Positions 17,958-26,774 are shown, counted from the first letter of the stretch. The stretch: DNA of 64,000 nt from Algibacter marinivivus (GCF_003143755.1 NZ_QFRI01000001.1:372001-436000), one strand, 5' to 3'. Numbers and translations: made by a program. Notes: a model not told the origin generated them from the letters alone.

Positions 17958-18323
17958 ATGAAACCGACACTAATTATATTAATTTCACTCGCAACAATTT
18001 TAATTTCTGCACAAGAAAAACAATGCTCGGATTTTAAAACTGGAAAATTTAAATATTCAGATATAAGTTGGAGTGAGATTACATCTGTCCGAACTGATTC
18101 CACTCAAACAGATTACTATTCTGAAAGTAATATGGAACTGGTAAGTAAGATTACTTGGTTGTCTGATTGTAAATACAAAATGGAATATACAAAAGTTAGT
18201 GAGGAGTGGTTTAAACATAAGATAGGAGAAACAATGATTATTGAAATTGTCGAAATAAATGATAATAAAATATCATGCAGAAATGAATCTTATGAAATTG
18301 AAATGATAAAAATCTCAAACTGA
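17958..18323 (+). CDS. hypothetical secreted protein (cassette A)
   Basis: 121-residue protein with a cleavable signal peptide (LATILISAQ) and a small predicted beta-rich domain containing three cysteines (Cys in KQCSDF, SDCKYK and ISCRNE). I do not recognise the family with confidence. It lies between attC-like sites S1 and S2, on its own between promoter-poor AT-rich flanks, like a one-gene cassette. Confidence 0.6.
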   Translation: MKPTLIILISLATILISAQEKQCSDFKTGKFKYSDISWSEITSVRTDSTQTDYYSESNMELVSKITWLSDCKYKMEYTKVSEEWFKHKIGETMIIEIVEINDNKISCRNESYEIEMIKISN

Positions 18324-18336
18324 TTAAAGACAGTTT

Positions 18337-18470
18337 CTAACAAAGTGTATAATTCATTCCTTCGGATTTTCCTCGCCGAAAAATCCTCAATTCTGAATTA
18401 TGAGCTCGTGTATATTTGCTAACTTAGTTGCCAACGGCAACCAAATCATTCGCGAACACGTTGTCTATCA
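18337..18470 (+). repeat. attC-like repeat (site S2)
   Basis: Long form of the repeat. The left part CTAACAAAGTGTATAATTCATT and the inner hairpin GGATTTT (18364-18370) / AAAATCC (18380-18386) precede TTTGCTAACTTAGTTGCC (18415-18432). The right end is CGCGAACACG|TTGTCTATC, with the junction at 18460/18461. The order of elements is the same as in S4. Confidence 0.6.
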
Positions 18471-18499
18471 TTTGAAATATCACTTCCTTTTAGAAAAAA

Positions 18500-18952
18500 A
18501 TGAATATAATATCAATACGAGAAAATCCAGAATACAAAGATGTAGCCATAAAATATTTTCAAAAAAGCTGGAAAAGTGTGTTGCCTATTATATATGAGGA
18601 TTGCATAACTCATAGTATTGAAGCAAGGAATTCGTTGCCTCAGTGGTACTTGTTAGAAAAAGACAGAGAAATAATTGGTTGTGCTGGACTTATAACAAAT
18701 GATTTTATAAGTCGTGGAGATTTATATCCTTGGGTTTGCGCAATATTTGTTGATGAAAAACACAGAGGAAATGCCTATGGATCACTATTGATAGAAAAGG
18801 CTAGAGCGGATACGCAAAAAGCAGGCTTCGGACATTTATACTTATGCACTAGCCATGTAGGGTATTATGAAAAATACAATTTCAAATATATAGGTCAAGG
18901 ATATCATCCTTGGGGTGAAGATTCTAGAATTTATGAACTGGAAGTGAAATAA
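18500..18952 (+). CDS. GNAT family N-acetyltransferase (cassette B)
   Basis: 150-residue acetyltransferase. The acetyl-CoA motif A is recognisable in PWVCAIFVDEKHRGNAYGSLLIEKARADTQKAG (V-x-x-x-x-RG-x-AYGS), followed by LYLCTSHVGYYEKYNFKYIGQG. The substrate is unknown. It is a single gene between sites S2 and S3, a kind of cargo often found in mobile cassettes. Confidence 0.85.
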   Translation: MNIISIRENPEYKDVAIKYFQKSWKSVLPIIYEDCITHSIEARNSLPQWYLLEKDREIIGCAGLITNDFISRGDLYPWVCAIFVDEKHRGNAYGSLLIEKARADTQKAGFGHLYLCTSHVGYYEKYNFKYIGQGYHPWGEDSRIYELEVK

Positions 18953-18960
18953 AATAACGT

Positions 18961-19030
18961 CACACTACACCGCGTATAATTAATTGCTTAACCACGCAAC
19001 TAAACATACATAAAACCGTTGTGTGTAATT
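18961..19030 (+). repeat. attC-like repeat, short form (site S3)
   Basis: CACTACACCGCGTATAATTAATTGC runs directly into TTAACCACGC and ACATAAAACCG|TTGTGTGTAATT (junction 19018/19019). Compared with S2 and S4, the stretch between the two related segments (GTATAA..TTAATTG and CTAAATTAGTTGC) is missing, as if deleted between direct repeats. Confidence 0.55.
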
Positions 19031-19043
19031 CAAGTAAACAAAA

Positions 19044-19841
19044 ATGAAAATAACAGCATTAACATCTTTCTGTGTGGATTTCTTTCCAGAATTGGATAAA
19101 ATATACGTTGGAGGAAATTCATTAAACTTTGTTACTCAATGCAAACTTTTAGGATATAAAAACATCTCAGTAATTGGGGCTATTGGAAAAGACAGATTTG
19201 GAAAACTAATAGAAAATCAATTAGACAAATTAAATATAAATCGTTCTAGATTATACCAGATTAACTATCCAACTGCATCAAATAAGATTTTTATTAATGA
19301 GAAAGGAGACAGATACTTCAAAGAAGATAGCTGGAATGGAGGCGCATTTGATAAATTTAGATTATCAGAAAATGATTGGAATTCATTAGCAGAAAGTAAA
19401 ATTGTTGCAATGCCAGCTGGAGACCCTAACTTAAAAGAGCTTTTAAAAAGACGGAATGAAAAACAATTTGTAGTTATTGACTTTTTAGACTATTTGGGAA
19501 TGGACTTCATAAAAGAACATATAGACAATATCGATATTGTTTTTTTGAGTGGTAAAGAAGAAATGTTAAACGAACTACAAGAACTTTCTTATCAAAAAAA
19601 GAAACTAATAGTTACGACTTTAGGAGCAAAAGGTAGTGTAGCCTTTTTTGAAAATAAAAGGTATTACCAAAAAGCGATTGAAGTTACTGAAATTGTTGAC
19701 ACAACAGGCTGTGGCGACGCTTTTCAAGCAGCTTTCACTATTAAATGGCTAAAAACTAAAGACATAGAGAAATCGCTAAAAGCAGGTTCTATTACTGCTA
19801 GTAAAGTTTTGAATTTTATAGGCGGAGTTGAACAAGAGTAA
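19044..19841 (+). CDS. PfkB family carbohydrate kinase (cassette C)
   Basis: 265-residue ribokinase-type sugar kinase. It has the N-terminal glycine motif VGGNSLNFVTQCKLLGY, GAIGKDRFGKL, and the C-terminal PfkB signature DTTGCGDAFQAAFT with the catalytic Asp. It is somewhat shorter than most family members, and the substrate is unknown (fructoselysine or ribose-type kinases are possible). It is flanked by a perfect 10-base inverted repeat: GTTGTGTGTA at 19018-19027 and TACACACAAC at 19847-19856. Confidence 0.85.
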   Translation: MKITALTSFCVDFFPELDKIYVGGNSLNFVTQCKLLGYKNISVIGAIGKDRFGKLIENQLDKLNINRSRLYQINYPTASNKIFINEKGDRYFKEDSWNGGAFDKFRLSENDWNSLAESKIVAMPAGDPNLKELLKRRNEKQFVVIDFLDYLGMDFIKEHIDNIDIVFLSGKEEMLNELQELSYQKKKLIVTTLGAKGSVAFFENKRYYQKAIEVTEIVDTTGCGDAFQAAFTIKWLKTKDIEKSLKAGSITASKVLNFIGGVEQE

Positions 19842-19846
19842 AAAAC

Positions 19847-19985
19847 TACACACAACAAAGTATAAAATTAATTGATAGTACTCGCCTACTTACAAAAATC
19901 CTCACGGATTTTCTATTCGGTTTGTATTTGCTAAATTAGTTGCTTAAAACACTAATATTCTCATATACTAGGACGTTGGCGGACA
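19847..19985 (+). repeat. attC-like repeat, long form (site S4)
   Basis: Begins with TACACACAACAAAGTATAAA, 6 bases after the kinase stop. The inner hairpin AAAATCC-TCAC-GGATTTT is at 19895-19912 and TTTGCTAAATTAGTTGC at about 19928-19944. The right end is ACTAGGACG|TTGGCGG with the junction at 19975/19976. The left 10 bases are the exact complement of the start of the preceding cassette. Confidence 0.65.
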
Positions 19986-20013
19986 TTAAAAAGTAACTCA
20001 AAATAATTACGAA

Positions 20014-20448
20014 ATGGCAAAAAATAAAACCACCGAAACTGAAGTAGACGTTTTTAATTTTATTGAATCATATGTAGACAATAATCAAAAGAAAGCTGAT
20101 AGCCATAAATTAATAGAATTGATGAGTGAATGGTCTGGTTTTGAACCAAAAATGTGGGGGCCAACCATAATTGGTTTTGGAAGCTATCACTATAAATATG
20201 CTAGTGGTCATGAAGGTGATGCTCCTTTATTAGGTTTCTCACCAAGAAAAACACAATTTTCACTCTATGTCTATTCTAAAACAGAAAAAAGTGATACTCT
20301 TTTGAAAGATTTAGGCAAATTCAAAATGGGGAAAGCCTGTATTTATTTTAAGAAACTAACTGACTTAAATATTCCAATTGTGGAAAAGCTGAGTATTGAA
20401 ACAATTACATATCTTAATGAACACCATGAATGTGCTTGTAGAAATTAA
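20014..20448 (+). CDS. DUF1801 family protein (cassette D)
   Basis: 144-residue protein of the DUF1801/YdhG-like fold. Typical segments are WSGFEPKMWGPTIIGFGSYHYKYASGHEGDAPLLGFSPRK and FKMGKACIYFKKL. The family's role is unknown. It starts 38 bases after the S4 junction. No clear right-hand site follows, so its cassette end is either lost or very degenerate. Confidence 0.8.
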   Translation: MAKNKTTETEVDVFNFIESYVDNNQKKADSHKLIELMSEWSGFEPKMWGPTIIGFGSYHYKYASGHEGDAPLLGFSPRKTQFSLYVYSKTEKSDTLLKDLGKFKMGKACIYFKKLTDLNIPIVEKLSIETITYLNEHHECACRN

Positions 20449-20542
20449 AACTGAGGAATTTGACTAAGATAAATTGCAAAAACCTATTAAATAAATGAAA
20501 TAATTGCTATTAAAGTTCTTAAAATAAATGACAATAAATAAT

Positions 20543-21619
20543 ATGAAGAATAACAAAATAGCGCTATTTGTAATACTATTATCATCAATTTTATTGAGTT
20601 GCAGTAGTAAAGCTCAAATCTACCCAGATAAAAATTGGTCGAGTAATCAAAACCCCGAAGCTAAAGGATGGGTAGAACCAGAATATTCAATTTTTAACCG
20701 CTATGTTATTGATAGCACAAATATTACTGGGCTAGTAATTATACATAAAGGAGAAATTGTATTTGAGTACGGAGATATTGAAGAAAATAGCTATATAGCA
20801 TCTTGCAGAAAAAGTATTCTGGCTATGCTTTTTGGAAAATATGTAGAAAATGGCACTATAGACCTTAATAAAACATTAAAAGCATTAGAGATAAATGATG
20901 TTTCAAAACTTCTTCCTATTGAAAAAAAGGCTAAAATAAAAGATTTAATTTCAGCACGCTCTGGTGTTTACTTGAATGGATCAAACGGTGGTGATTTTAG
21001 AAGATATGCGCCAAAAAGAGGTACTATAGAACCTGGTAGTTATTGGTTATATAATAATTGGGATTTTAATTTAGCTGGATACATATTTGAAAAAGAAACG
21101 AATAGTAATATTTATGACGAAATAGAGTCTCAACTAGCTATACCACTACAAATGGAAGATTGGGACAAAACTCTGCAAAGAAAAAATGGAAATTTAGAAG
21201 TGTCAAAATTCCCCGCATATCATATGTGGTTTTCTACCAGAGATATGGCACGAATTGGTTTATTAATGCTTAGAAAGGGCAAATGGAATAACAAACAAAT
21301 AATACCTGAGAAATGGGTTGATGAAATAATAACACAGCGTACATCTTATAAAGAAGCTCAAAAAAATGTCCCAGTTCTTAAAGAAGATGGTATAGATTTA
21401 GGGTATGGATATATGTGGTGGTTAATAGAAAACACAGATGATTACAGATTAAAAAATGCATATTCTGCACAAGGCGCTTTAGGACAAAATATTACTGTTT
21501 ACCCAGAAATTGATGTTGTATTGGCTTATAAAACTAAAAGTGATTATAGAAGGCGTAATTCAATTCAAACACAGATGAAAGTGATGAAAAAAGCAATAGA
21601 AATTTACAACCCTAACTAG
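20543..21619 (+). CDS. lipoprotein serine hydrolase (beta-lactamase/class C fold)
   Basis: Putative serine hydrolase of the class C beta-lactamase/esterase superfamily, probably anchored in the envelope. The start is set at MKNNKIALF (20543), which gives a clean lipoprotein signal ending LLSC; an ATG five codons upstream is the alternative. The SxxK motif is SCRK in YIASCRKSILAM, the YxN-like motif is YNNWDFNLAGY, and a Gly-rich GALGQN may replace the KTG box. Members act on esters or peptides; the substrate is not predictable. Confidence 0.82.
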   Translation: MKNNKIALFVILLSSILLSCSSKAQIYPDKNWSSNQNPEAKGWVEPEYSIFNRYVIDSTNITGLVIIHKGEIVFEYGDIEENSYIASCRKSILAMLFGKYVENGTIDLNKTLKALEINDVSKLLPIEKKAKIKDLISARSGVYLNGSNGGDFRRYAPKRGTIEPGSYWLYNNWDFNLAGYIFEKETNSNIYDEIESQLAIPLQMEDWDKTLQRKNGNLEVSKFPAYHMWFSTRDMARIGLLMLRKGKWNNKQIIPEKWVDEIITQRTSYKEAQKNVPVLKEDGIDLGYGYMWWLIENTDDYRLKNAYSAQGALGQNITVYPEIDVVLAYKTKSDYRRRNSIQTQMKVMKKAIEIYNPN

Positions 21620-21651
21620 AGCAAGAATATAGCAAACTTAATTTTTAACTT

Positions 21652-22350
21652 ATGAAAACTGTAAAACTTGTATTAATACTTCTTATATGCTTATTAGCAT
21701 CATGTAATAAAAAAGTAAATAAAGAGCAGCAAGTGGCAAAAGAAAATCTTTTAGAAAAAAATAATCTAATTGCTATTTTAGATACTATTTGGCAAACAGA
21801 ACAAACACCTTTAAGATTAAGAGATTCTTTAATGGATATTTATGGCGTAGAATCAAAAGAAGCTATGAAGCAACAAGCCATTTATAAGAAGAACCATATT
21901 ATTAATGAAAAAAAAATAACATCTTATCTTAATGAAAATGGATGGCCTACTAGTAACATAGCTGGAACACAAGGCAACCTTACAATATGTAATGTATTAC
22001 AGCATGCTGATCTTGAAACAAGAGAATACTATATTCCTTTAATGAAACAAGCTGTTTTAGATAATAAGTTAGAACCTAGGTTTCTGGTTCGTGCACAAGA
22101 TAGAATTGCAACTGACAGAGGTGAATTACAAATTTATGGCGGGCAAATGAAATACTATCCTGAAACTAAAACATTTAATGTTTGGCCCATTTATGACCCT
22201 ATTAATATTGATAAAAGGAGAGCCAAAATAGGACTTGGTCCAATTGCAGAATTTCTTAAGAATAGATTTAACTTTGAATGGAACCTTGAGGAGCAGATCA
22301 AGCGAACAGAAGAATTTGAAAGAAATAAAAGAAATGAAACCAAATCCTGA
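21652..22350 (+). CDS. DUF6624-like lipoprotein
   Basis: 232-residue lipoprotein (lipobox LLASC). The central part, with NGWPTSNIAGTQGNLTICNVLQHADLETREYYIPLMKQAV and LVRAQDRIATDRGELQIYGGQ, resembles the DUF6624 group of unknown function. The nearly invariant QHAD and DR motifs suggest a catalytic or metal site, but this is inference. The end overlaps the next gene by 17 bases. Confidence 0.65.
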   Translation: MKTVKLVLILLICLLASCNKKVNKEQQVAKENLLEKNNLIAILDTIWQTEQTPLRLRDSLMDIYGVESKEAMKQQAIYKKNHIINEKKITSYLNENGWPTSNIAGTQGNLTICNVLQHADLETREYYIPLMKQAVLDNKLEPRFLVRAQDRIATDRGELQIYGGQMKYYPETKTFNVWPIYDPINIDKRRAKIGLGPIAEFLKNRFNFEWNLEEQIKRTEEFERNKRNETKS

Positions 22351-22813
22351 GCTCAAAAAATTTATTAAACCTTATGATGAGGACATTCAAAAATTGACTT
22401 TAGAATTAAGGAATTTCATAATCGATTTAGTTCCACAAACTAACGAGTTAATTTGGGATAATTATAATGCAGTAGCAATGGCTTATTCAAAATCAAAAAA
22501 ATTGAAAGATGCGTTTTGTCATATTGCAGTCTATACACAACATGTAAACTTTGGGTTTAATCGTGGAGCAGAATTAACAAGTGGAAACTTGAAATTAAAT
22601 GGAAAAGGAAAACTAATAAGGCATATTTCAATAAAAAAAATGAAATCATTTCCAAAAGATGAAATTAAAACTTTGATTTGGGAGGCAGTTGGCATTTCAG
22701 AACATCTAAATCGCAACTTGAAAGACAAAAATAAAAAACCGAAAAGCATAGTAATGTCAGTTTCGGAAAAGAAGATAAGACCCAACGGAAACCAGAATTT
22801 AAAAGGATTATAG
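22334..22813 (+). CDS. DUF1801-like protein
   Basis: 159-residue protein, start chosen at MKPNPELKKFIKPYDEDIQ (22334) because the in-frame extension only reads through the previous gene. The pattern ELIWDNYNAVAMAYSKSKKLKDAFCHIAVYTQHVNFGFNRGAEL followed by GKGKLIRHISIKK is typical of small DUF1801-like proteins. It is a distant relative of the gene at 20014-20448. The role is unknown. Confidence 0.7.
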   Translation: MKPNPELKKFIKPYDEDIQKLTLELRNFIIDLVPQTNELIWDNYNAVAMAYSKSKKLKDAFCHIAVYTQHVNFGFNRGAELTSGNLKLNGKGKLIRHISIKKMKSFPKDEIKTLIWEAVGISEHLNRNLKDKNKKPKSIVMSVSEKKIRPNGNQNLKGL

Positions 22814-22872
22814 AAAAAAATTCACCTATTTTATACTTGGAAAATCACACAAATTTCGTCAGGTTCGTTTTC

Positions 22873-22933
22873 TTTTGTTAACTTAGTCCAAGCTCCTAAC
22901 CTACCAAGTAAAACAGACACAACCGCGTAACAA
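22873..22933 (+). repeat. possible degenerate attC-like right half (site S5)
   Basis: TTTGTTAACTTAGTCC resembles the TTTGCTAAATTAGTTGC segment of S2/S4 and is followed by CACAACCGCGTAACA where the junction would be. Only part of the pattern is present. Confidence 0.25.
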
Positions 22934-22953
22934 AAATGTAATAAAACTAAATA

Positions 22954-23349
22954 ATGACATTTTACGAAGAAGAGCTTAATAGAATTCGTAGCGTTATTTA
23001 TTCAAACGAAGGACAAATTAACACTGTAATAGGAGTTCGAAACTACATCAAAAACAATTATGATGTTAATTTAAATTTAGATGTATTATCCCATACTCAG
23101 TTTGTATCTAAATACCACTTACTACGTTTGTTTAAAAAATATCATGGGCTTACTCCAAGGCAATACTTGATTGATAAACGCATAGAGAAATCTAAAGAAC
23201 ATCTAATAAATGGAATGTCGGTAACTGAAACCTGTTATGCAGTTGGATTTGAAAGTTTAGGTTCATTCAGTGCTTTATTTAAAACAAAAACGGGAAAATC
23301 GCCTACCAAATATCAAAAAGAGCAACTTTCAAGAAGCGAAACAGCTTAG
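22954..23349 (+). CDS. AraC-type helix-turn-helix regulator
   Basis: 131-residue transcription regulator consisting mainly of the AraC/XylS DNA-binding domain. Both helix-turn-helix units are visible: the first around VSKYHLLRLFKKYHGLTPRQYLIDKRIEKSKEHL and the second in VTETCYAVGFESLGSFSALFKTKTGKSPTKYQ. No ligand-binding domain is present. It precedes two VOC-fold genes by 48 bases and may regulate them. Confidence 0.85.
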   Translation: MTFYEEELNRIRSVIYSNEGQINTVIGVRNYIKNNYDVNLNLDVLSHTQFVSKYHLLRLFKKYHGLTPRQYLIDKRIEKSKEHLINGMSVTETCYAVGFESLGSFSALFKTKTGKSPTKYQKEQLSRSETA

Positions 23350-23397
23350 GAATTCTGAAATTTGGAGTATAGGTAAATACATAAAACATACCATCAT

Positions 23398-23793
23398 ATG
23401 AAAGTAACACTAATTAGCATCCCAGTTAGAGATCAAGAAAAGGCATTAAAATTTTATACAGAAAAATTGGGCTTTTTAAAAAAGAAAGACCTCCCTTTAG
23501 GTGGCGGAAATCGATGGTTAACCTTAGTTTCAGCAGAATGGCAAGATGGCCCCGAATTATTATTAGAACCCGCTCCTCTTCATTTTGAACCGTGCAAAGT
23601 ATTTCAAGATGCATTGATGGAAGCTGGTTATCCATACACTCAGTTTGATGTAAAAGATGTACAAAGTGAATATGAACGACTTAGAAAACTTGATGTAGAA
23701 TTTAGTATGAAGCCAACAGAAATGGGCACTGTAAAAGTTGCTGTTTTGAATGATACATGTGGAAATAACATTCAATTAGTAGAGGAATTATAA
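23398..23793 (+). CDS. VOC superfamily (glyoxalase/bleomycin resistance) protein
   Basis: 131-residue vicinal oxygen chelate protein with two beta-alpha-beta modules: SIPVRDQEKALKFYTEKLGFLKKKDLP and PYTQFDVKDVQSEYERLRKLDVEF, ending VAVLNDTCGNNIQLVEEL. Metal ligands are only partly recognisable, so substrate or antibiotic binding cannot be assigned. It sits between an AraC regulator and a second VOC-like lipoprotein gene, probably as one unit. Confidence 0.85.
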   Translation: MKVTLISIPVRDQEKALKFYTEKLGFLKKKDLPLGGGNRWLTLVSAEWQDGPELLLEPAPLHFEPCKVFQDALMEAGYPYTQFDVKDVQSEYERLRKLDVEFSMKPTEMGTVKVAVLNDTCGNNIQLVEEL

Positions 23794-23810
23794 ATAAGAA
23801 ATAAATTAAA

Positions 23811-24368
23811 ATGAAAAAGCTAATACCGTTATTATTTTTGAGTTTGATTGTTATAAGTTGTACAAATTCAAAAACTGAACAAAATAACCAAGCAGAAATT
23901 CAAAAACTGCAAGTGGAGAACGACAGTTTGAAAAATATTTTGACGCTAAACGAGGCTACTAAAAAAAATGAGATAGCAACGTTTCTTACTTTTCAAGACA
24001 ATAATGCAGAAAATGCAATGAATTTTTATGTGGAATTATTCGATAATTCTAAGATTATAAAAGTACAACGTTGGGGCAAAGAAGGACCTGTTGAAGAAGG
24101 TAAAATTATGCACGCTACTTTTGATTTAAACGGAAGTTTATTTATGTGTAGTGACAGCCCTCCAATACACAAATGGAATTTTTCTCCTGCAGTTTCCAAC
24201 TATATTTCATGTGAGAGTGAAAGCAAACTTGAAAAACTATTTACAAAATTATCTGAAAATGGTAATGTATTGATGCCTTTGAACAACTATGGTTTTAGTC
24301 AAAAATTTGGTTGGGTAGTTGATCAATTTGGTGTTTCGTGGCAATTGAATTTACCATTTGAGAATTAA
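23811..24368 (+). CDS. lipoprotein with a PhnB-like VOC domain
   Basis: 185-residue protein with a lipoprotein signal (LIVISC) and a short coiled coil (AEIQKLQVENDSLKNIL). A PhnB/3-demethylubiquinone methyltransferase-like VOC domain follows: TFLTFQDNNAENAMNFYVELFDNSKI, GKIMHATFDLNGSLFMCSD and KFGWVVDQFGVSWQLNLP. Such domains are normally cytoplasmic; an envelope-anchored form is unusual. The gene is 17 bases behind the VOC gene. Confidence 0.8.
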   Translation: MKKLIPLLFLSLIVISCTNSKTEQNNQAEIQKLQVENDSLKNILTLNEATKKNEIATFLTFQDNNAENAMNFYVELFDNSKIIKVQRWGKEGPVEEGKIMHATFDLNGSLFMCSDSPPIHKWNFSPAVSNYISCESESKLEKLFTKLSENGNVLMPLNNYGFSQKFGWVVDQFGVSWQLNLPFEN

Positions 24369-24398
24369 TTGATACTCTGGATTATAAAACCTTAGCTT

Positions 24399-26774
24399 TT
24401 ATCGTCTTTTACCTCCAGAATATTCCATAGCTTCTCCTTTACCAAATCCATAACTAAAACCTATAGCTACAAATCTACCACGACGGCTCCAACTATATGC
24501 TTCTGAATTACCCTGTGATATAAAGCTTTCAGAAAATCTTGATTTAAAAACGTCTCTAACACTTAAATTAATAACACCTTTATCTTTTAATATTTTTTTT
24601 CGAATACCAACATCTAGAAATGTATTTGCACTACTTATACCTTGTACTGTTTTCACTTTTGATCTATGATTACCAACAGCTTCCAAATCTATATTAGCAG
24701 GCAAATCAAATTTAGCCATGAGTTTTGAACTCCATTGATCTCCATTAAAATCAAAAACCGCAGATTCGAAAGTGCCTTTCCTATCAAACTGATTGTAATT
24801 GAAATCAACATTAAAAGTTAACCATCTTGCAGGACTGTATTTTGTATTAAACTCAATACCCAAAGTACTATTTGTACCAACATTCTCGGGCATACTTGTA
24901 TTTACATTATTTTCAAAAACAGAAATACGCTCAATAACATCAGTGGTGTAGCGATGATATACACCAAAATTTAAAGATGTTTTACCAATATCAAAAATAC
25001 TAGTTAATTCATATGAATCGGTAAACTCAGGCATTAGGTTAGGATTACCTTGACGAATATTAAAATTGTTTCTAATGTTAAAAAACGGATTCAATTCGCG
25101 CATCCCTGGTCTGTTTATTCGCGCTGAATAGCCCGCTTGTAGAGATACAGCATCCGATAATTTATAAGATGAATGAACACTTGGAAACAAATTAGTATAA
25201 CTTTGAGTATTTGATACGTTAGTGGTTACAAGGGTAGTTTCTAAATCGGTTTGTTCTAATCGTAATCCTGCCTTCAAGCCCCAATTCTCGCATTCATATC
25301 CACCAATTACATAAGCACCCAATACTTTTTGATCAAACTGAAAATTATTGGCCAACCCTAAATCAGTAACAAACTCACCATCAACTAAATCCTGTACTTC
25401 AAAATCATTACCAATATCATCAATTTGGTATTGCGCACCCGTTTCAAGAATCCAAATCTCAGAAAACGGTTTTGTGTAATCTAGTTTAAACGTGTAATTA
25501 TTAGAACCGTAATCTGTTCTAGTATTTTGCGTATTATCTCTATCTGTGCCAGAAATAGTAGTATCTTGAAACAAAGATGTTAAATCTTTGGAAAAAGAAC
25601 GTCCAGTAGCACTTAATAATAAATCGTGATCTTCATGGTCTTCAAAATCGTGCTTATATACTAATTCATACTGCCACTTAGGGTTTGTTGCCTCAGTAGT
25701 TTCAGTTCGTTCCCATTCTGAAGTCACATTGCTACTAGCATCAAGTGATTTAAAATTAATATCTGAGGGTTGATCTTCAATTTCGTAAGCAAAATTTCCT
25801 GACAAGGTTAAGACGCTGTTGGTACTGATATAATAATCTGTACCTAAAGTAATATTATAGAATTTTTCAGCCCTTAAATCCCTACCCTCACTAACTATAG
25901 AAGTGCCAGTTTCTAAGTCTTCATTAATATTTTCAGAGTCTCTGGGGTACACTCTTCTACCTAAACCCATTTGGGTGAATAGATTGAATTTTTCCGAACG
26001 ACGATTTAAACTGATACCAATACTATTATTATCTGGAATACCCGCATTTAAACTGAATGCTCCGTTAATACCTTTGCGTTCATCCTTTTTAATAACTATA
26101 TTAATAATTCCAGATGTACCTTCAGCATCATATTTAGCAGATGGATTTGTAATGATTTCAATTCTATCTATCATATCAGCGGTAATACTTCCTAAAGCAC
26201 CACCGTCATCAGTTAAAATTGAAGGTTTTCCGTTTATCAACACTTGAACTCCAGAACTGCCCCGTAAACTTATAGTTCCTTCAATATCAACATTTACTGA
26301 GGGCACATTATTTAGTACTTCTAGTGCACTAGCACCCGTACTACTTAAATCTTTCCCTACATTAAAAACGCGTTTATCTAGCTTGAATTGTGATGAAGAT
26401 ACTTCTGCTTGTACTAATACTTCTTCAAGTTGTTGCGTATTTTCTTTTAATATAATAGTACCCAAATTAATTTTTCTGCGTTCTGGATTAATTTCTTTAA
26501 TTGTTTTAGATACAAAGCCCATAAAACTTATTTGAAGGTAAAACTGTTTTATTTCAGTGTCTATTTTAAAGGAACCATCATCTGCAGTAATTACACCTTT
26601 AATTGTATTTCCTGTTGTACTATCAAATAATACTACCGTTGCATAAGCTATTGGCTGCTTACTTGTTTCTTCTAGAACTTTACCTATAATCTGAACATTT
26701 TGAGCTGATACTATTTGTAGTTGCGAAAAAGCAAATAAGATTAAAAACGAAATATAAAAGTATCTAAGATTCAT
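24399..26774 (-). CDS. TonB-dependent receptor-like outer membrane beta-barrel protein
   Basis: 791-residue outer membrane protein with a signal peptide ending in SAQ. A carboxypeptidase-regulatory-like beta-sandwich (about 28-110; VQIIGKVLEETSKQPIAYATVVL) precedes a plug-like domain (about 120-230; SSTGASALEVLNNVPSVNVDIEG and GVQVLINGKPSIL). The barrel is of the OMP_b-brl_3 type and ends FVAIGFSYGFGKG. The ligand is unknown. No SusD partner lies next to it. The 87-nt structured repeat sits 163 bases upstream of its start. Confidence 0.88.
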   Translation of the reverse strand: MNLRYFYISFLILFAFSQLQIVSAQNVQIIGKVLEETSKQPIAYATVVLFDSTTGNTIKGVITADDGSFKIDTEIKQFYLQISFMGFVSKTIKEINPERRKINLGTIILKENTQQLEEVLVQAEVSSSQFKLDKRVFNVGKDLSSTGASALEVLNNVPSVNVDIEGTISLRGSSGVQVLINGKPSILTDDGGALGSITADMIDRIEIITNPSAKYDAEGTSGIINIVIKKDERKGINGAFSLNAGIPDNNSIGISLNRRSEKFNLFTQMGLGRRVYPRDSENINEDLETGTSIVSEGRDLRAEKFYNITLGTDYYISTNSVLTLSGNFAYEIEDQPSDINFKSLDASSNVTSEWERTETTEATNPKWQYELVYKHDFEDHEDHDLLLSATGRSFSKDLTSLFQDTTISGTDRDNTQNTRTDYGSNNYTFKLDYTKPFSEIWILETGAQYQIDDIGNDFEVQDLVDGEFVTDLGLANNFQFDQKVLGAYVIGGYECENWGLKAGLRLEQTDLETTLVTTNVSNTQSYTNLFPSVHSSYKLSDAVSLQAGYSARINRPGMRELNPFFNIRNNFNIRQGNPNLMPEFTDSYELTSIFDIGKTSLNFGVYHRYTTDVIERISVFENNVNTSMPENVGTNSTLGIEFNTKYSPARWLTFNVDFNYNQFDRKGTFESAVFDFNGDQWSSKLMAKFDLPANIDLEAVGNHRSKVKTVQGISSANTFLDVGIRKKILKDKGVINLSVRDVFKSRFSESFISQGNSEAYSWSRRGRFVAIGFSYGFGKGEAMEYSGGKRR

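Noticed and set aside
18400-18597. Small plus-strand reading frame overlapping the GNAT start
   Set aside because: It runs through the attC-like repeat S2 and out of frame over the acetyltransferase, with no domain or start signal.
20014-22813. Toxin-antitoxin module formed by the small DUF1801-type genes
   Set aside because: The genes are not adjacent as a pair, are unlike known toxins or antitoxins, and DUF1801 proteins have no shown toxin role.
22873-22933. Full attC-like site between the DUF1801-like and AraC genes
   Set aside because: Only one inner segment and a loose right end are recognisable, so it is listed as a possible degenerate copy only.
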